Origin: Actinomycetes bacterium
GTDB taxonomy: Bacteria; Actinomycetota; Acidimicrobiia; Acidimicrobiales; Acidimicrobiaceae
DNA length: 5,777 nucleotides
Assembly: GCA_021819025.1 (NCBI GenBank)
Contig: JAKASN010000145.1
Span: 1 to 5,777, forward strand
Direction of reading: 5' to 3'
Position 1 is the stretch's first letter, and each line of letters starts with the position of its first letter. Below the pieces are notes generated by a model, which searched no databases, was not told the DNA's origin, and saw only the letters and a list, made by a program, of their open reading frames with translations. The position numbers and the translations under genes are program-made. Positions 1 to 5,250 of this stretch are shown piece by piece.

Positions 1-1
1 T

Positions 2-346
2 CTCTGTGTCTATCTCTTCTCCAATGCATACTCTGCGTCGGCGCCTCTGCTTTCGAGCGGGACTTCGCTAACTGCATTAATGGGGTACTTCTGGATCTAC
101 TTCGGCGTCGTCAACGCCGTGCTCTTTATCTTTAATATCCTTCCTATTCCACCCCTTGACGGGTCGGCGATCCTCCGACGCGTTGTAGGGGAGGGGCGCT
201 TCGCGCAGCTGGCGGGAAACATGAAGTTTTTTCTGCCTCTCTTGCTTGTGGCGCTCTTCATCTTTCCGACGCTTTTGGCGCACCTATTCAGCCCCGTAAT
301 CAATCTCTGGCTCACGGTCTTTGTCCCCACTACCGCAATCATCTAG
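2..346 (+). CDS. Site-2 protease family (peptidase M50) membrane metalloprotease, C-terminal part (5' truncated)
   Basis: This is the C-terminal 114 residues of a multi-pass intramembrane zinc protease. The frame is open from base 2, so the gene starts before the window. The diagnostic element is the third S2P motif, NILPIPPLDGS. Its Asp (codon 158-160) is the zinc ligand that completes the HExxH site, which must lie upstream. Hydrophobic segments flank it: YFWIYFGVVNAVLFIFNIL before, and a second one around FFLPLLLVALFIFPTLL after. The protein ends with another apolar stretch and TAG at 344-346. Family knowledge: these proteases cut transmembrane segments of substrates such as anti-sigma factors or act in membrane quality control. 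The PPLDG form with a short C-terminus and no visible PDZ domain resembles the compact YwhC/SpoIVFB-like group. The substrate cannot be inferred. The downstream gap suggests it is not cotranscribed with the next genes. Confidence 0.88.
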   Translation, partial: LCVYLFSNAYSASAPLLSSGTSLTALMGYFWIYFGVVNAVLFIFNILPIPPLDGSAILRRVVGEGRFAQLAGNMKFFLPLLLVALFIFPTLLAHLFSPVINLWLTVFVPTTAII

Positions 347-493
347 ATGGATCTCCCCAATCTCCTCGCCAGGGTCTTCGGCCTGCGAAGGTCTCGCTCG
401 CACCAAGGTCCATGGCGCGTACTGCGGCGATATTACCCAAGAACCACCGCCTCACCAAGCCAAGGATGCCCGTCTGTTCGCCGAAGCTAGCTG

Positions 494-508
494 ATAACCT
501 TCGGTTAT
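494..508. repeat. Perfect inverted repeat (ATAACC-TTC-GGTTAT)
   Basis: ATAACC at 494-499 and GGTTAT at 503-508 are exact reverse complements separated by TTC, giving a 6-bp stem. There is no T-run directly after it, so it is not a canonical terminator. It could be an operator half-site pair or part of the 3' processing signal of the protease mRNA. It could also be chance. Confidence 0.4.
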
Positions 509-510
509 GA

Positions 511-537
511 GCGATCTCGAGGGCGCATTGATTTTTT
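511..537 (+). terminator. Weak possible intrinsic terminator
   Basis: A short imperfect stem (GCG at 511-513 with CGC at 524-526, and C516-G521 closing a TCGA loop, with one mismatch and one G-T pair between) is followed by ATTG and six T residues at 532-537. It lies after the M50 protease gene and before the catabolic frame, as a terminator should. The stem is thermodynamically weak, so this is only a candidate. Confidence 0.25.
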
Positions 538-588
538 GAGCCACGCCAGGGCCGCAGAGTTGGTCCATCTGAGCTAGTGCTCCGGTAG

Positions 589-1050
589 TTGACCATGTCA
601 GTTGGCGTGCCAGTGGTCAACGAGCGCTTTATCGGTGCGTCGAGAGTGGCATCGTTGGACAGCTTTGAGGATTGCTCGGCTATCGACGGCGAGCCCGTGA
701 CCGACATAGCCCATGATTCGACCCACGAAGGTTATTTGGCGATCTCGGCTGCGGCCAAGGCGTTTCGAGCCCGGTCAGAGCTGGCGGCGAAAGATCGTGG
801 CGGGTACGTTCTTTACTGCATCGCCCACCTTATCCAGGCGCGTAGGAAAGTTCTCGGCGCGGCGGCCGCCGACAACGGCGCTCTTTTGGCTTGGCAGCGC
901 CGCACCGTCGTGGCCAGAGTCGTGCAGAGCTTGCGCTTTTTCGCCGCTTGTCTTGGCAAATACTTGTCCATTCCGGCTTTGGATACTCGGGGTCATCGAG
1001 ATCATCGAAGTTGTGACTCTGCGGGGATCTCGGTGCCTATCTCGCCCTAG
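589..1050 (+). CDS. N-terminal fragment of HpaE-like aldehyde dehydrogenase, ended by an in-frame TAG
   Basis: This 153-codon frame matches the N-terminal coenzyme-binding half of a 5-carboxymethyl-2-hydroxymuconate semialdehyde dehydrogenase (HpaE). In order it carries an N-terminal VNERFIGAS (family: VNGRFVGA), an AISAAAKAFRA helix, the LIQARRKVLGAA helix, ADNGALL, RFFAACLGK, DTRGHRDH, and finally ISP just before the stop. The family motif here is ISPWN. The TAG at 1048-1050 sits exactly where Trp (TGG) belongs, and the Asn follows in the same frame at 1051. A TAG at 586-588 closes the frame upstream, so the start is the TTG at 589 or, more naturally, the ATG at 595. Neither has a clear ribosome binding site. 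Translated alone it would lack all the catalytic residues (Lys, Glu and Cys lie downstream), so it cannot be an active enzyme. It reads as the 5' part of the long gene that continues in the same frame to 3576. Confidence 0.6.
   Translation: MTMSVGVPVVNERFIGASRVASLDSFEDCSAIDGEPVTDIAHDSTHEGYLAISAAAKAFRARSELAAKDRGGYVLYCIAHLIQARRKVLGAAAADNGALLAWQRRTVVARVVQSLRFFAACLGKYLSIPALDTRGHRDHRSCDSAGISVPISP
1048..1050 (+). other. In-frame TAG replacing the conserved Trp codon of the ALDH ISPWN motif
   Basis: The frame reads ISP, TAG, N, with clear ALDH homology on both sides in the same phase. One G-to-A change of TGG to TAG explains it. No sequencing-type indel is needed, because the homology continues without a phase change. 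Confidence 0.85.
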
Positions 1051-1059
1051 AACGCTACT

Positions 1060-3576
1060 TTGCTGCTTGCGACTTGGGAACTCGCAGCGGCGAGCGCCCG
1101 AGGCAATGAAGTGGCGCTAAAGACCTCTGAGTGGTCGCGCCTTCGCGCTTTGGCGCGCGGCAAGATCACTGGCGCTGGGAGTCTTGCAACTGGGGCCCCC
1201 TATCTCGTGCAAGGACTTGGCGATGACCCTGGAACGGCTCTGGTGAGTGATCGTTGGGTGTGGCGGATCTCTCTTACCGGGTCGGTCTTTACCACCAGCC
1301 TCATCGCGGCACAAGCTGCGAGAACTCTCACACCTGTCTCATGTGAGTCGGGGAATAAGTCGACTTGTATTGTCTTTAATGATGCTGACGTGGATCTCGG
1401 CCTAGCTATGGCACTTGAGCAGCTTGATAACGCCGCGCCGGTGTGCCGCGCTGGAAAGCCACCCCCGATAGATCAGGTAATCCGCGAGTATCTTGTGTCG
1501 CGCCATCACAACGCTGTCGCAGAGCTTCGACGGGGAGATCCACGAAATACATCGACAGAGATTGGTCTCCAACTTCATCCCGAGCGCTTTGAGCGCATCG
1601 ACGGCTGGGTCAAGCGGGCCACCACCCTAGGCGCCAAAGCAGCATTTTGGCGTGGTCCCAATTCCGGCCATGCGGACCTCTTCTCTCTGCCCAGCCTATA
1701 TACCGAAGTTCGCGGCCACGCTGGGATCGCCGCCATGGAGGCCTTTGCAATCGAGATGGCACACAACGACACCGTCTTGGGCTCAGCCGCCATGCTATTC
1801 ACCTCGGATGAAAGGCGTGGGGACGATATAAGCGCCGCTCTGGCCGATGGAACCGCCTCGAAGAAATGCTTCTACGTCGGTGATCTTCGCGCTCCTTTTG
1901 GCCGATCCACCAAGAACGGAATCGGTCGAGAGTGCGGAGGTTGGACTTTTGATTACTTCTGCGACATCGCCAGTGCGGTGTTTTCGCCACATGGATGGAG
2001 GGAGAGTTGCACGACGACGATGGAGTTTATCGGTACTTCGCATGCCCAGCGCGCCGGACTCTCTATTTTCGAAGCCCTACCACTAGCGAAGAGTCGGCGA
2101 CCCGATGACTTTTTAGAGGATTTTGAACTTTTGGAGGCGATCGCGTCTTCGAGCGATAGAGTAGGCGCGGGGAGTGCTCGCCGCGATGAACAATTCCTTC
2201 GCATCCCGTATGCCACCACGAAGCTCTGGCGCTATCTTGGGTCGGGCCGAAAATCCAAGCCACGACTCTCAGTTGGGGTCTGTCGCAGGGAAGCGCCGGC
2301 GGACTCTTTGGGTCGTGGCCGCGCGCTGGGACTGGCGCTAGGGGAGCTCGGTCCCAAGGTGTCGCTCATCGCCTCGGGTGCGCTCTCGCACACTTTTTCG
2401 CCACGGCGAGAGCTTCGTCCCTACCAAGGCGCGGTGGGTGTGAGTATATCTTTTCTCGCGAAGCTCTCAAAGCCGACCAAGAGAGCATCGCACGGTTCTA
2501 GGGGGGAACAGCGTGGTGTTTTTGAGTCGATGGGTGAGTACTATCGCTTCGATCCCGAAGCGCTCTTTGGTAACTGTCTCATGATGATCGGCGCCGTCCA
2601 AAGAGCAGCGGTGGTGGTGGTGCCGGAGGTAGTTAACGGCAAGTACGAGAACCGCCTTCGGTCGGCTCCAGGGTATATCCGCTTCGATCGCCTCGTGGGT
2701 GCTTGGAACGCAGCGATAAGCTCGATAAGAGAGTCCCAGAGGATATATCTTCGCGGTGCCATCGACAAAGTGCGCCGACTAGCCCAAAAGTCGGTTTGCG
2801 GAGATGGGCTGAGCGCGGCCGCCTCTGTGGTGCGCCACTTGCAGCCGGGGGTCCCGAGCAAGCTCGTCGCGGTAGATCTCAACTGCCGCAGCCGCGTCGC
2901 TGAATTGGCGTGCAAAGTTTCCAATGCTCCTAGCCACTTGCAAAAGCGGCTCATCTGGCAGAATCGGCGCCACGGGGCGCTAGCGCTTGCCCAAAGATGC
3001 ATCTACCACCAAGGCGAGATCGCCATAGTGACAGCTACGGGGGCGCGCAACGTCCCTCCGGATCAAGGCAGTGTATCGGTCGCTGGCCACTGCGCCGGCT
3101 ACGATTCCGGCCAGGGCGACTTAGCCGACACCGACGCGATAAGCATGCTCAGGGTGAAAAGAGGCGAGACGCTTTATCGGTTGGAACCGTGCCTCGTCCT
3201 GAAGTGGAACTTTGTTCACCAAGCGATCGAAAGCCGCGTCAACGGCAAGGTTGTTCCATTCGCCAACACTAAGGAGATGGAGTGGGACCCGGAGTGTCTT
3301 TTCGCCGACTTGGCGCGAAGCATCACCGTCTACCCCGGTGATGAAATCCTCTCGGGAACCCGGGCCAATTCTCGCCCAGTTTATCCCCGCGACGTAACCG
3401 AGGTGGAGGCGGAGGGCTGTGGCTATTTGGGAGAGCCTATCCTCGAAGGAGCATTCGAGATCGCCACTCGCTTGGGAGCCCAACCCAGCGATGCAAAAGA
3501 ATCTCTCTCGGGCACCCTCGAGGGGATCAGAAATTGGGTGATGTCTTTGGAGCTGAGCGCGTCCAGGGCATCATGA
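1060..3576 (+). CDS. 838-codon fused frame: ALDH core + truncated LigB dioxygenase + FAH-family domain, all eroded
   Basis: This single open frame joins three eroded enzymes of the homoprotocatechuate meta pathway. Counting from TTG 1060, residues 1 to about 315 are the ALDH core, about 318-550 a LigB-type extradiol dioxygenase lacking its front, and about 555-795 an FAH hydrolase/isomerase domain; a tail of about 40 residues without assignment follows. It is in the same frame as 589-1050, so only the TAG at 1048 splits it from its own N-terminus. The TTG at 1060 has no ribosome binding site. GTG 1111, preceded at 7 bases by GAGG (1100-1103), is a better internal restart, but that would cut into the ALDH fold. 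Several key residues remain (ALDH Lys, Glu and Cys; dioxygenase SH) while others are lost. TGA at 3574-3576 lies 16 bases before the ferredoxin start, consistent with one operon. It may be a pseudogene with a preserved frame or a non-enzymatic fusion protein. The homology is clear; that a stable protein is made is not. Confidence 0.6.
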   Translation: MLLATWELAAASARGNEVALKTSEWSRLRALARGKITGAGSLATGAPYLVQGLGDDPGTALVSDRWVWRISLTGSVFTTSLIAAQAARTLTPVSCESGNKSTCIVFNDADVDLGLAMALEQLDNAAPVCRAGKPPPIDQVIREYLVSRHHNAVAELRRGDPRNTSTEIGLQLHPERFERIDGWVKRATTLGAKAAFWRGPNSGHADLFSLPSLYTEVRGHAGIAAMEAFAIEMAHNDTVLGSAAMLFTSDERRGDDISAALADGTASKKCFYVGDLRAPFGRSTKNGIGRECGGWTFDYFCDIASAVFSPHGWRESCTTTMEFIGTSHAQRAGLSIFEALPLAKSRRPDDFLEDFELLEAIASSSDRVGAGSARRDEQFLRIPYATTKLWRYLGSGRKSKPRLSVGVCRREAPADSLGRGRALGLALGELGPKVSLIASGALSHTFSPRRELRPYQGAVGVSISFLAKLSKPTKRASHGSRGEQRGVFESMGEYYRFDPEALFGNCLMMIGAVQRAAVVVVPEVVNGKYENRLRSAPGYIRFDRLVGAWNAAISSIRESQRIYLRGAIDKVRRLAQKSVCGDGLSAAASVVRHLQPGVPSKLVAVDLNCRSRVAELACKVSNAPSHLQKRLIWQNRRHGALALAQRCIYHQGEIAIVTATGARNVPPDQGSVSVAGHCAGYDSGQGDLADTDAISMLRVKRGETLYRLEPCLVLKWNFVHQAIESRVNGKVVPFANTKEMEWDPECLFADLARSITVYPGDEILSGTRANSRPVYPRDVTEVEAEGCGYLGEPILEGAFEIATRLGAQPSDAKESLSGTLEGIRNWVMSLELSASRAS
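2011..2706 (+). pseudogene. hpaD: Truncated LigB-type 3,4-dihydroxyphenylacetate 2,3-dioxygenase-like domain
   Basis: Immediately after the ALDH C-terminus the frame enters an extradiol ring-cleavage dioxygenase of the LigB superfamily, in its middle rather than at its start. Recognisable blocks are TTMEFIGTSHAQRAGL (family TTVEFVVTAHxxRxGL), IPYATTKLWRYLG, LSVGVCRRE, GRALGLALGE, LIASGALSHTFSPRRELR with the active-site His (2389-2391), SMGEYYRFDPEALFGNCLMM and KYEN. The family normally has about 60-80 residues before the first block, including the SHVP and DxHW motifs that hold two iron-ligand histidines. These are absent, as are the gene's own start and the intergenic region. As written it should not bind iron normally or cleave catechols. 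The enzyme would open homoprotocatechuate, giving the substrate of the neighbouring dehydrogenase. The family assignment is good; the exact substrate is inferred from the gene order. Confidence 0.72.
2722..3441 (+). pseudogene. Degenerate fumarylacetoacetate hydrolase-family (HpaG-like) domain
   Basis: The last third of the fused frame matches the FAH superfamily, which in this pathway acts as the HpaG isomerase/decarboxylase. Landmarks: PSKLVAVDLNCRSRVAEL (2854-2907; family PSKxVAVxLNYRSHAEEL), YHQGEIAIV (3004-3030; family YEGELAVVIG), ARNVPPDQ, VAGHCAGYD (family VAGYTxAND), MLRVKRGETLYRLEPCLV (family MLRxKGFDTFxPLGPxLV), SRVNGKVV, NTKEMEWDPECL, ITVYPGDEILSGTR (family MTLEPGDVILTGTP) and EVEAEGCGYLGEPI. 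The first Glu of the metal-binding ExE motif is Gln (CAA, 3010-3012); the second Glu (3016-3018) and the distal Asp remain. The FLKP substrate loop and the PAGVGPL turn are unrecognisable. It begins without any start codon or ribosome binding site of its own. A residual linker from the dioxygenase joins it at about 2706-2722. Confidence 0.75.
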
Positions 3577-3592
3577 TATTGAAAGGAAGATC

Positions 3593-3808
3593 TTGAAAGT
3601 AGTTGTAGATCTCAACAAGTGCAGCGACCATGGCCAGTGCGTCTATTCTGCACCCGAAATCTTCTCCCTCGACGACCGAGGTGAGTTGAGTTTTCGGGCC
3701 CTTGCTAAAGATGTCTATCGCTCCGGCGAGCTTGACGAGTCGCTGCGCGATTCAGTGGAAGAGGCCGCCGATATTTGTCCCATGCAAGCTATCGAGATTG
3801 AGGACTGA
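3593..3808 (+). CDS. CxxHxxC-type ferredoxin ([3Fe-4S]/[4Fe-4S])
   Basis: This is a complete 71-residue cytoplasmic ferredoxin that carries single electrons from a reductase to an oxygenase. The cluster motif is C10-x2-H13-x2-C16, then C62-P63 near the C-terminus. It has the family's usual short length, the APEIFSLDD block after the second Cys, and a closing MQAIEIED. In this actinobacterial group a non-Cys residue (here His) takes the place of the second cluster Cys, and such proteins hold a [3Fe-4S] cluster or a His-ligated [4Fe-4S] cluster and usually serve cytochromes P450. The TTG start at 3593 is set by AAGGA at 3583-3587, five bases away. It follows the fused frame by 16 bases and ends within five bases of the reductase start, so the two are very likely cotranscribed and translationally coupled. 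All ligand positions are intact, unlike the upstream genes. No P450 or Rieske oxygenase lies within the window. Confidence 0.92.
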   Translation: MKVVVDLNKCSDHGQCVYSAPEIFSLDDRGELSFRALAKDVYRSGELDESLRDSVEEAADICPMQAIEIED

Positions 3809-3812
3809 GGCG

Positions 3813-4994
3813 TTGGGTGTGGTCGTGGTGGGCGCTTCGCTCGGGGGACTGCGAGCCGCTGACGCCCTAGTGCGAGCGGGATACGACGGCGAGGTAACCC
3901 TCATTGGAGAGGAGCCCCATTACCCATACAACCGGCCGCCGCTTTCCAAGGAGGCGTTGGTGGCCGAACATGACTTCGAGAAGATCCGCCTGCGATCCTC
4001 CGCGAAAGCCGACGCTTATCGAGTCATGCTCGGCACCCGGGTGGAACGGGTCGATCTTTCTCGAGGCGAACTCTACCTCGCTGACGGCAGTTCCCGAGGC
4101 TTTGACGGGCTCATCGCGGCGAGCGGGCTTCGCTCACGAGCTCTTGGTATCCCAAAACCCCCGGGCGGCATCCTCTCTTTGCGCAGCTATGACGACCTGC
4201 TTTCGCTACGTGCACAACTAGGCGGGGTCACAAAAGTCGTCATCATTGGGGCAGGTTTTATCGGATGTGAATTGGCGGCCAGTTTGACCACCCTTGGACT
4301 GCAGGTTACGGTGATTGCGCCCGAAGAAGTTCCCATGCTTCGGCCCCTGGGCCACGATCTCGGCGCAGCAATCCAGCATCGCCACGAGCGCCATGGGGTG
4401 CACTTCGCCCTCGAGCGGCTGCCTGTTGCCATAGAAGGCGGACTACGGCCAAGCGCGGTTATCTGCGATGATGGGTCGCGCTATGAAGCTCAGCTCGTCA
4501 TCGAAGCGGTGGGTTCGACAACCAATGTCGAGTGGCTGCAAGATAACGGCCTTGACCTTACCGACGGGGTAGCGTGCAACGAGAAGCTCCAATTCGCCGG
4601 TCACCCCAACTGTTTCGCGGTCGGCGACATTGCGCGTTTTCCCAACTTGCTCTTCGATGGAGTCGCCCGGCGCGTGGAGCACTGGGGAATCGCGGTGGAC
4701 TCGGGTCGCCATGCGGGCAAAGCCTTAGCTAGCGTGCTGCGATCAAATGAGCCCGTCCAAGAATTCCGTCCCATGCCAGCATTCTGGTCAGACCAGTTCG
4801 ATCTCAGGATCCAATCCTTTGGGATGCCCGGACTGGTGCAAGATAGTGCAAGTATTCGCGTAATAGAAGGAGATCTCGCCGATGAGGTTGCGGTGGGGTA
4901 CTATCGGGAGGAGATCCTTGTCGGCGTGGTACTTCTCGGGATGGCCCAAAGCCACAACAAGTATCGCAAAATCCTTGCCGACAACCTTGGCTAA
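3813..4994 (+). CDS. FAD-dependent NAD(P)H:ferredoxin reductase
   Basis: This 393-residue pyridine-nucleotide-disulfide-type flavoprotein passes electrons from NAD(P)H to the adjacent ferredoxin. Features in order: the N-terminal FAD dinucleotide fold VVVVGASLGG (residues 3-12), the NRPPLSKEAL block typical of Rieske/P450 ferredoxin reductases, the second dinucleotide fold VVIIGAGFIGCE (about 142-153), VIEAVGSTTNVEWL, the FAD-contacting AVGDIARFPN (Asp272), RRVEHWGIAVDSGRHA, and the C-terminal interface domain with FWSDQFDLRIQSFG. Length is normal and no break is seen. The TTG start at 3813 places GAGGA (3800-3804) eight bases upstream. An alternative TTG at 3798 would add MRTEA and overlap the ferredoxin stop. 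The next gene downstream is unrelated, so this appears to end the operon. The partner oxygenase must be encoded elsewhere or upstream of the window. Confidence 0.93.
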   Translation: MGVVVVGASLGGLRAADALVRAGYDGEVTLIGEEPHYPYNRPPLSKEALVAEHDFEKIRLRSSAKADAYRVMLGTRVERVDLSRGELYLADGSSRGFDGLIAASGLRSRALGIPKPPGGILSLRSYDDLLSLRAQLGGVTKVVIIGAGFIGCELAASLTTLGLQVTVIAPEEVPMLRPLGHDLGAAIQHRHERHGVHFALERLPVAIEGGLRPSAVICDDGSRYEAQLVIEAVGSTTNVEWLQDNGLDLTDGVACNEKLQFAGHPNCFAVGDIARFPNLLFDGVARRVEHWGIAVDSGRHAGKALASVLRSNEPVQEFRPMPAFWSDQFDLRIQSFGMPGLVQDSASIRVIEGDLADEVAVGYYREEILVGVVLLGMAQSHNKYRKILADNLG

Positions 4995-5015
4995 CTTGGC
5001 ACCCCCTCCGCCAAG
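4995..5015 (+). terminator. Possible terminator hairpin after the reductase gene
   Basis: CTTGGC at 4995-5000 and GCCAAG at 5010-5015 pair perfectly around a nine-base C-rich loop, directly after the reductase stop. The tail CACTTATTTGC is only moderately T-rich, so intrinsic termination would be weak. The position at the end of an operon supports the call. Confidence 0.4.
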
Positions 5016-5023
5016 CACTTATT

Positions 5024-5032
5024 TGCTAAAAT
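5024..5032 (+). promoter_or_regulatory. Candidate extended -10 promoter element
   Basis: TGCTAAAAT fits an extended -10 (TGn followed by TAAAAT, one mismatch from TATAAT), in the gap between the reductase hairpin and the next translation signal. No good -35 hexamer stands 16-18 bases upstream. Transcription from here would begin near 5039 and give a leader of about 20 bases before the ribosome binding site. Confidence 0.35.
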
Positions 5033-5052
5033 GACGAGCACAAAGGCCGCCA

Positions 5053-5058
5053 AAGGAG
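5053..5058 (+). promoter_or_regulatory. Strong ribosome binding site (AAGGAG)
   Basis: AAGGAG is the best Shine-Dalgarno match in this gap. It sits three bases before GTG 5062 and nine before the in-frame TTG 5068, so TTG 5068 has the better spacing. The frame it opens is not the frame of the secreted protein that follows. Confidence 0.55.
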
Positions 5059-5061
5059 TAG

Positions 5062-5250
5062 GTGACTTTGATCAAACGGACTCGAATGTTTTTTAGGCCG
5101 CTGCATATTTTCTCATTGATAGGCGGTAGCTACGATTATCGCGAGGCTACGGGCACATCCTTTGCGCAATGCCATCGTTGTGAGTGTCCTCGCTCTCTTA
5201 TTCGTGGCAGTTTTGTGGATGCCGCCCCATCTGGGGGGTGGAAATACTAG
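5062..5250 (+). CDS. Short ORF behind a strong ribosome binding site; unrecognised, possibly the 5' end of the next gene
   Basis: The frame opened by the AAGGAG site runs 62 codons from GTG 5062 (or 60 from TTG 5068) to TAG 5248-5250. Its first part, MTLIKRTRMFFRPLHIF, is basic and then hydrophobic, like a cytoplasmic tail of a membrane-anchored protein. The rest (about residue 23 onwards) is Cys- and Arg-rich and looks like out-of-frame translation. It overlaps the secreted-protein frame, where the convincing protein sequence lies in another phase. Either it is a small independent peptide, or its start is the true start of the next gene, lost by a frameshift between about 5123 and 5160. Confidence 0.25.
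   Translation: MTLIKRTRMFFRPLHIFSLIGGSYDYREATGTSFAQCHRCECPRSLIRGSFVDAAPSGGWKY

Larger units (their letters stand above)
347..588. other. Intergenic gap with no convincing gene
   Basis: No gene is supported in this stretch. An ATG at 347 opens a 47-codon frame to the TAG at 488-490. It is Arg/Ser-rich, lacks a ribosome binding site and resembles nothing I know. The gap holds a perfect 6-bp hairpin (494-508), a weak GC stem followed by a six-T run (511-537), and a TAG at 586-588 that closes the upstream side of the next frame. No clear -35/-10 pair is visible, so the promoter of the downstream operon is not identified. Confidence 0.6.
589..2010 (+). pseudogene. hpaE: Degenerate 5-carboxymethyl-2-hydroxymuconate semialdehyde dehydrogenase
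   Basis: Read through the TAG, this is a near full-length aldehyde dehydrogenase of the HpaE type. Such enzymes oxidise the ring-cleavage product of homoprotocatechuate with NAD+. Landmarks in order are ISP-TAG-N (1039-1053), LKTSEW with the cofactor-binding Lys (1120-1122), RISLTGS (family RISFTGS), SCESGNKS with the general-base Glu (1345-1347; family SxELGGKS), VFNDADVDL, PVCRAG with the catalytic Cys (1444-1446; family QVCLAG), HPERFERIDGWVKRA, AAMLFTSDE, DLRAPFGRS and the closing VFSPHGWRE. The HPERFERIDG and DLRAPFG blocks are typical of the HpaE/HpcC group. Damage: the Trp-to-stop change, glycines lost in the nucleotide and active-site loops, and loss of the EEVFGP segment expected between about 1710 and 1740, which carries the conserved Glu that binds the nicotinamide ribose. 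No frameshift is seen over about 1.4 kb. Confidence 0.8.

Noticed and set aside
347..490. 47-codon + strand ORF starting at the ATG right after the protease stop
   Set aside because: It has no ribosome binding site, an Arg/Ser-rich composition and no recognisable motif; it is probably chance.
339..707. 122-codon minus-strand ORF across the gap and the ALDH start
   Set aside because: It overlaps the recognisable ALDH N-terminus on the other strand. No ribosome binding site or family motif is seen.
713..1120. 135-codon + strand ORF in another phase over the ALDH N-terminus
   Set aside because: ALDH homology is continuous in the 589 phase across this whole stretch, so a frameshift into this phase is not needed.
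2541..3002. 153-codon minus-strand ORF inside the fused frame
   Set aside because: It is the antisense shadow of sequence with clear dioxygenase and FAH homology on the + strand. Its composition is Arg/Ser/Thr-rich without motifs.
3121..3483. 120-codon minus-strand ORF opposite the FAH domain
   Set aside because: The + strand there carries unambiguous FAH motifs (VNGKVV, PGDEILSGT), so the antisense frame is a by-product.
3702..3812. Upstream ATG extension of the reductase inside the ferredoxin gene
   Set aside because: The added residues are out-of-frame ferredoxin sequence. The FAD-binding fold begins right after TTG 3813, which has a properly spaced GAGGA.
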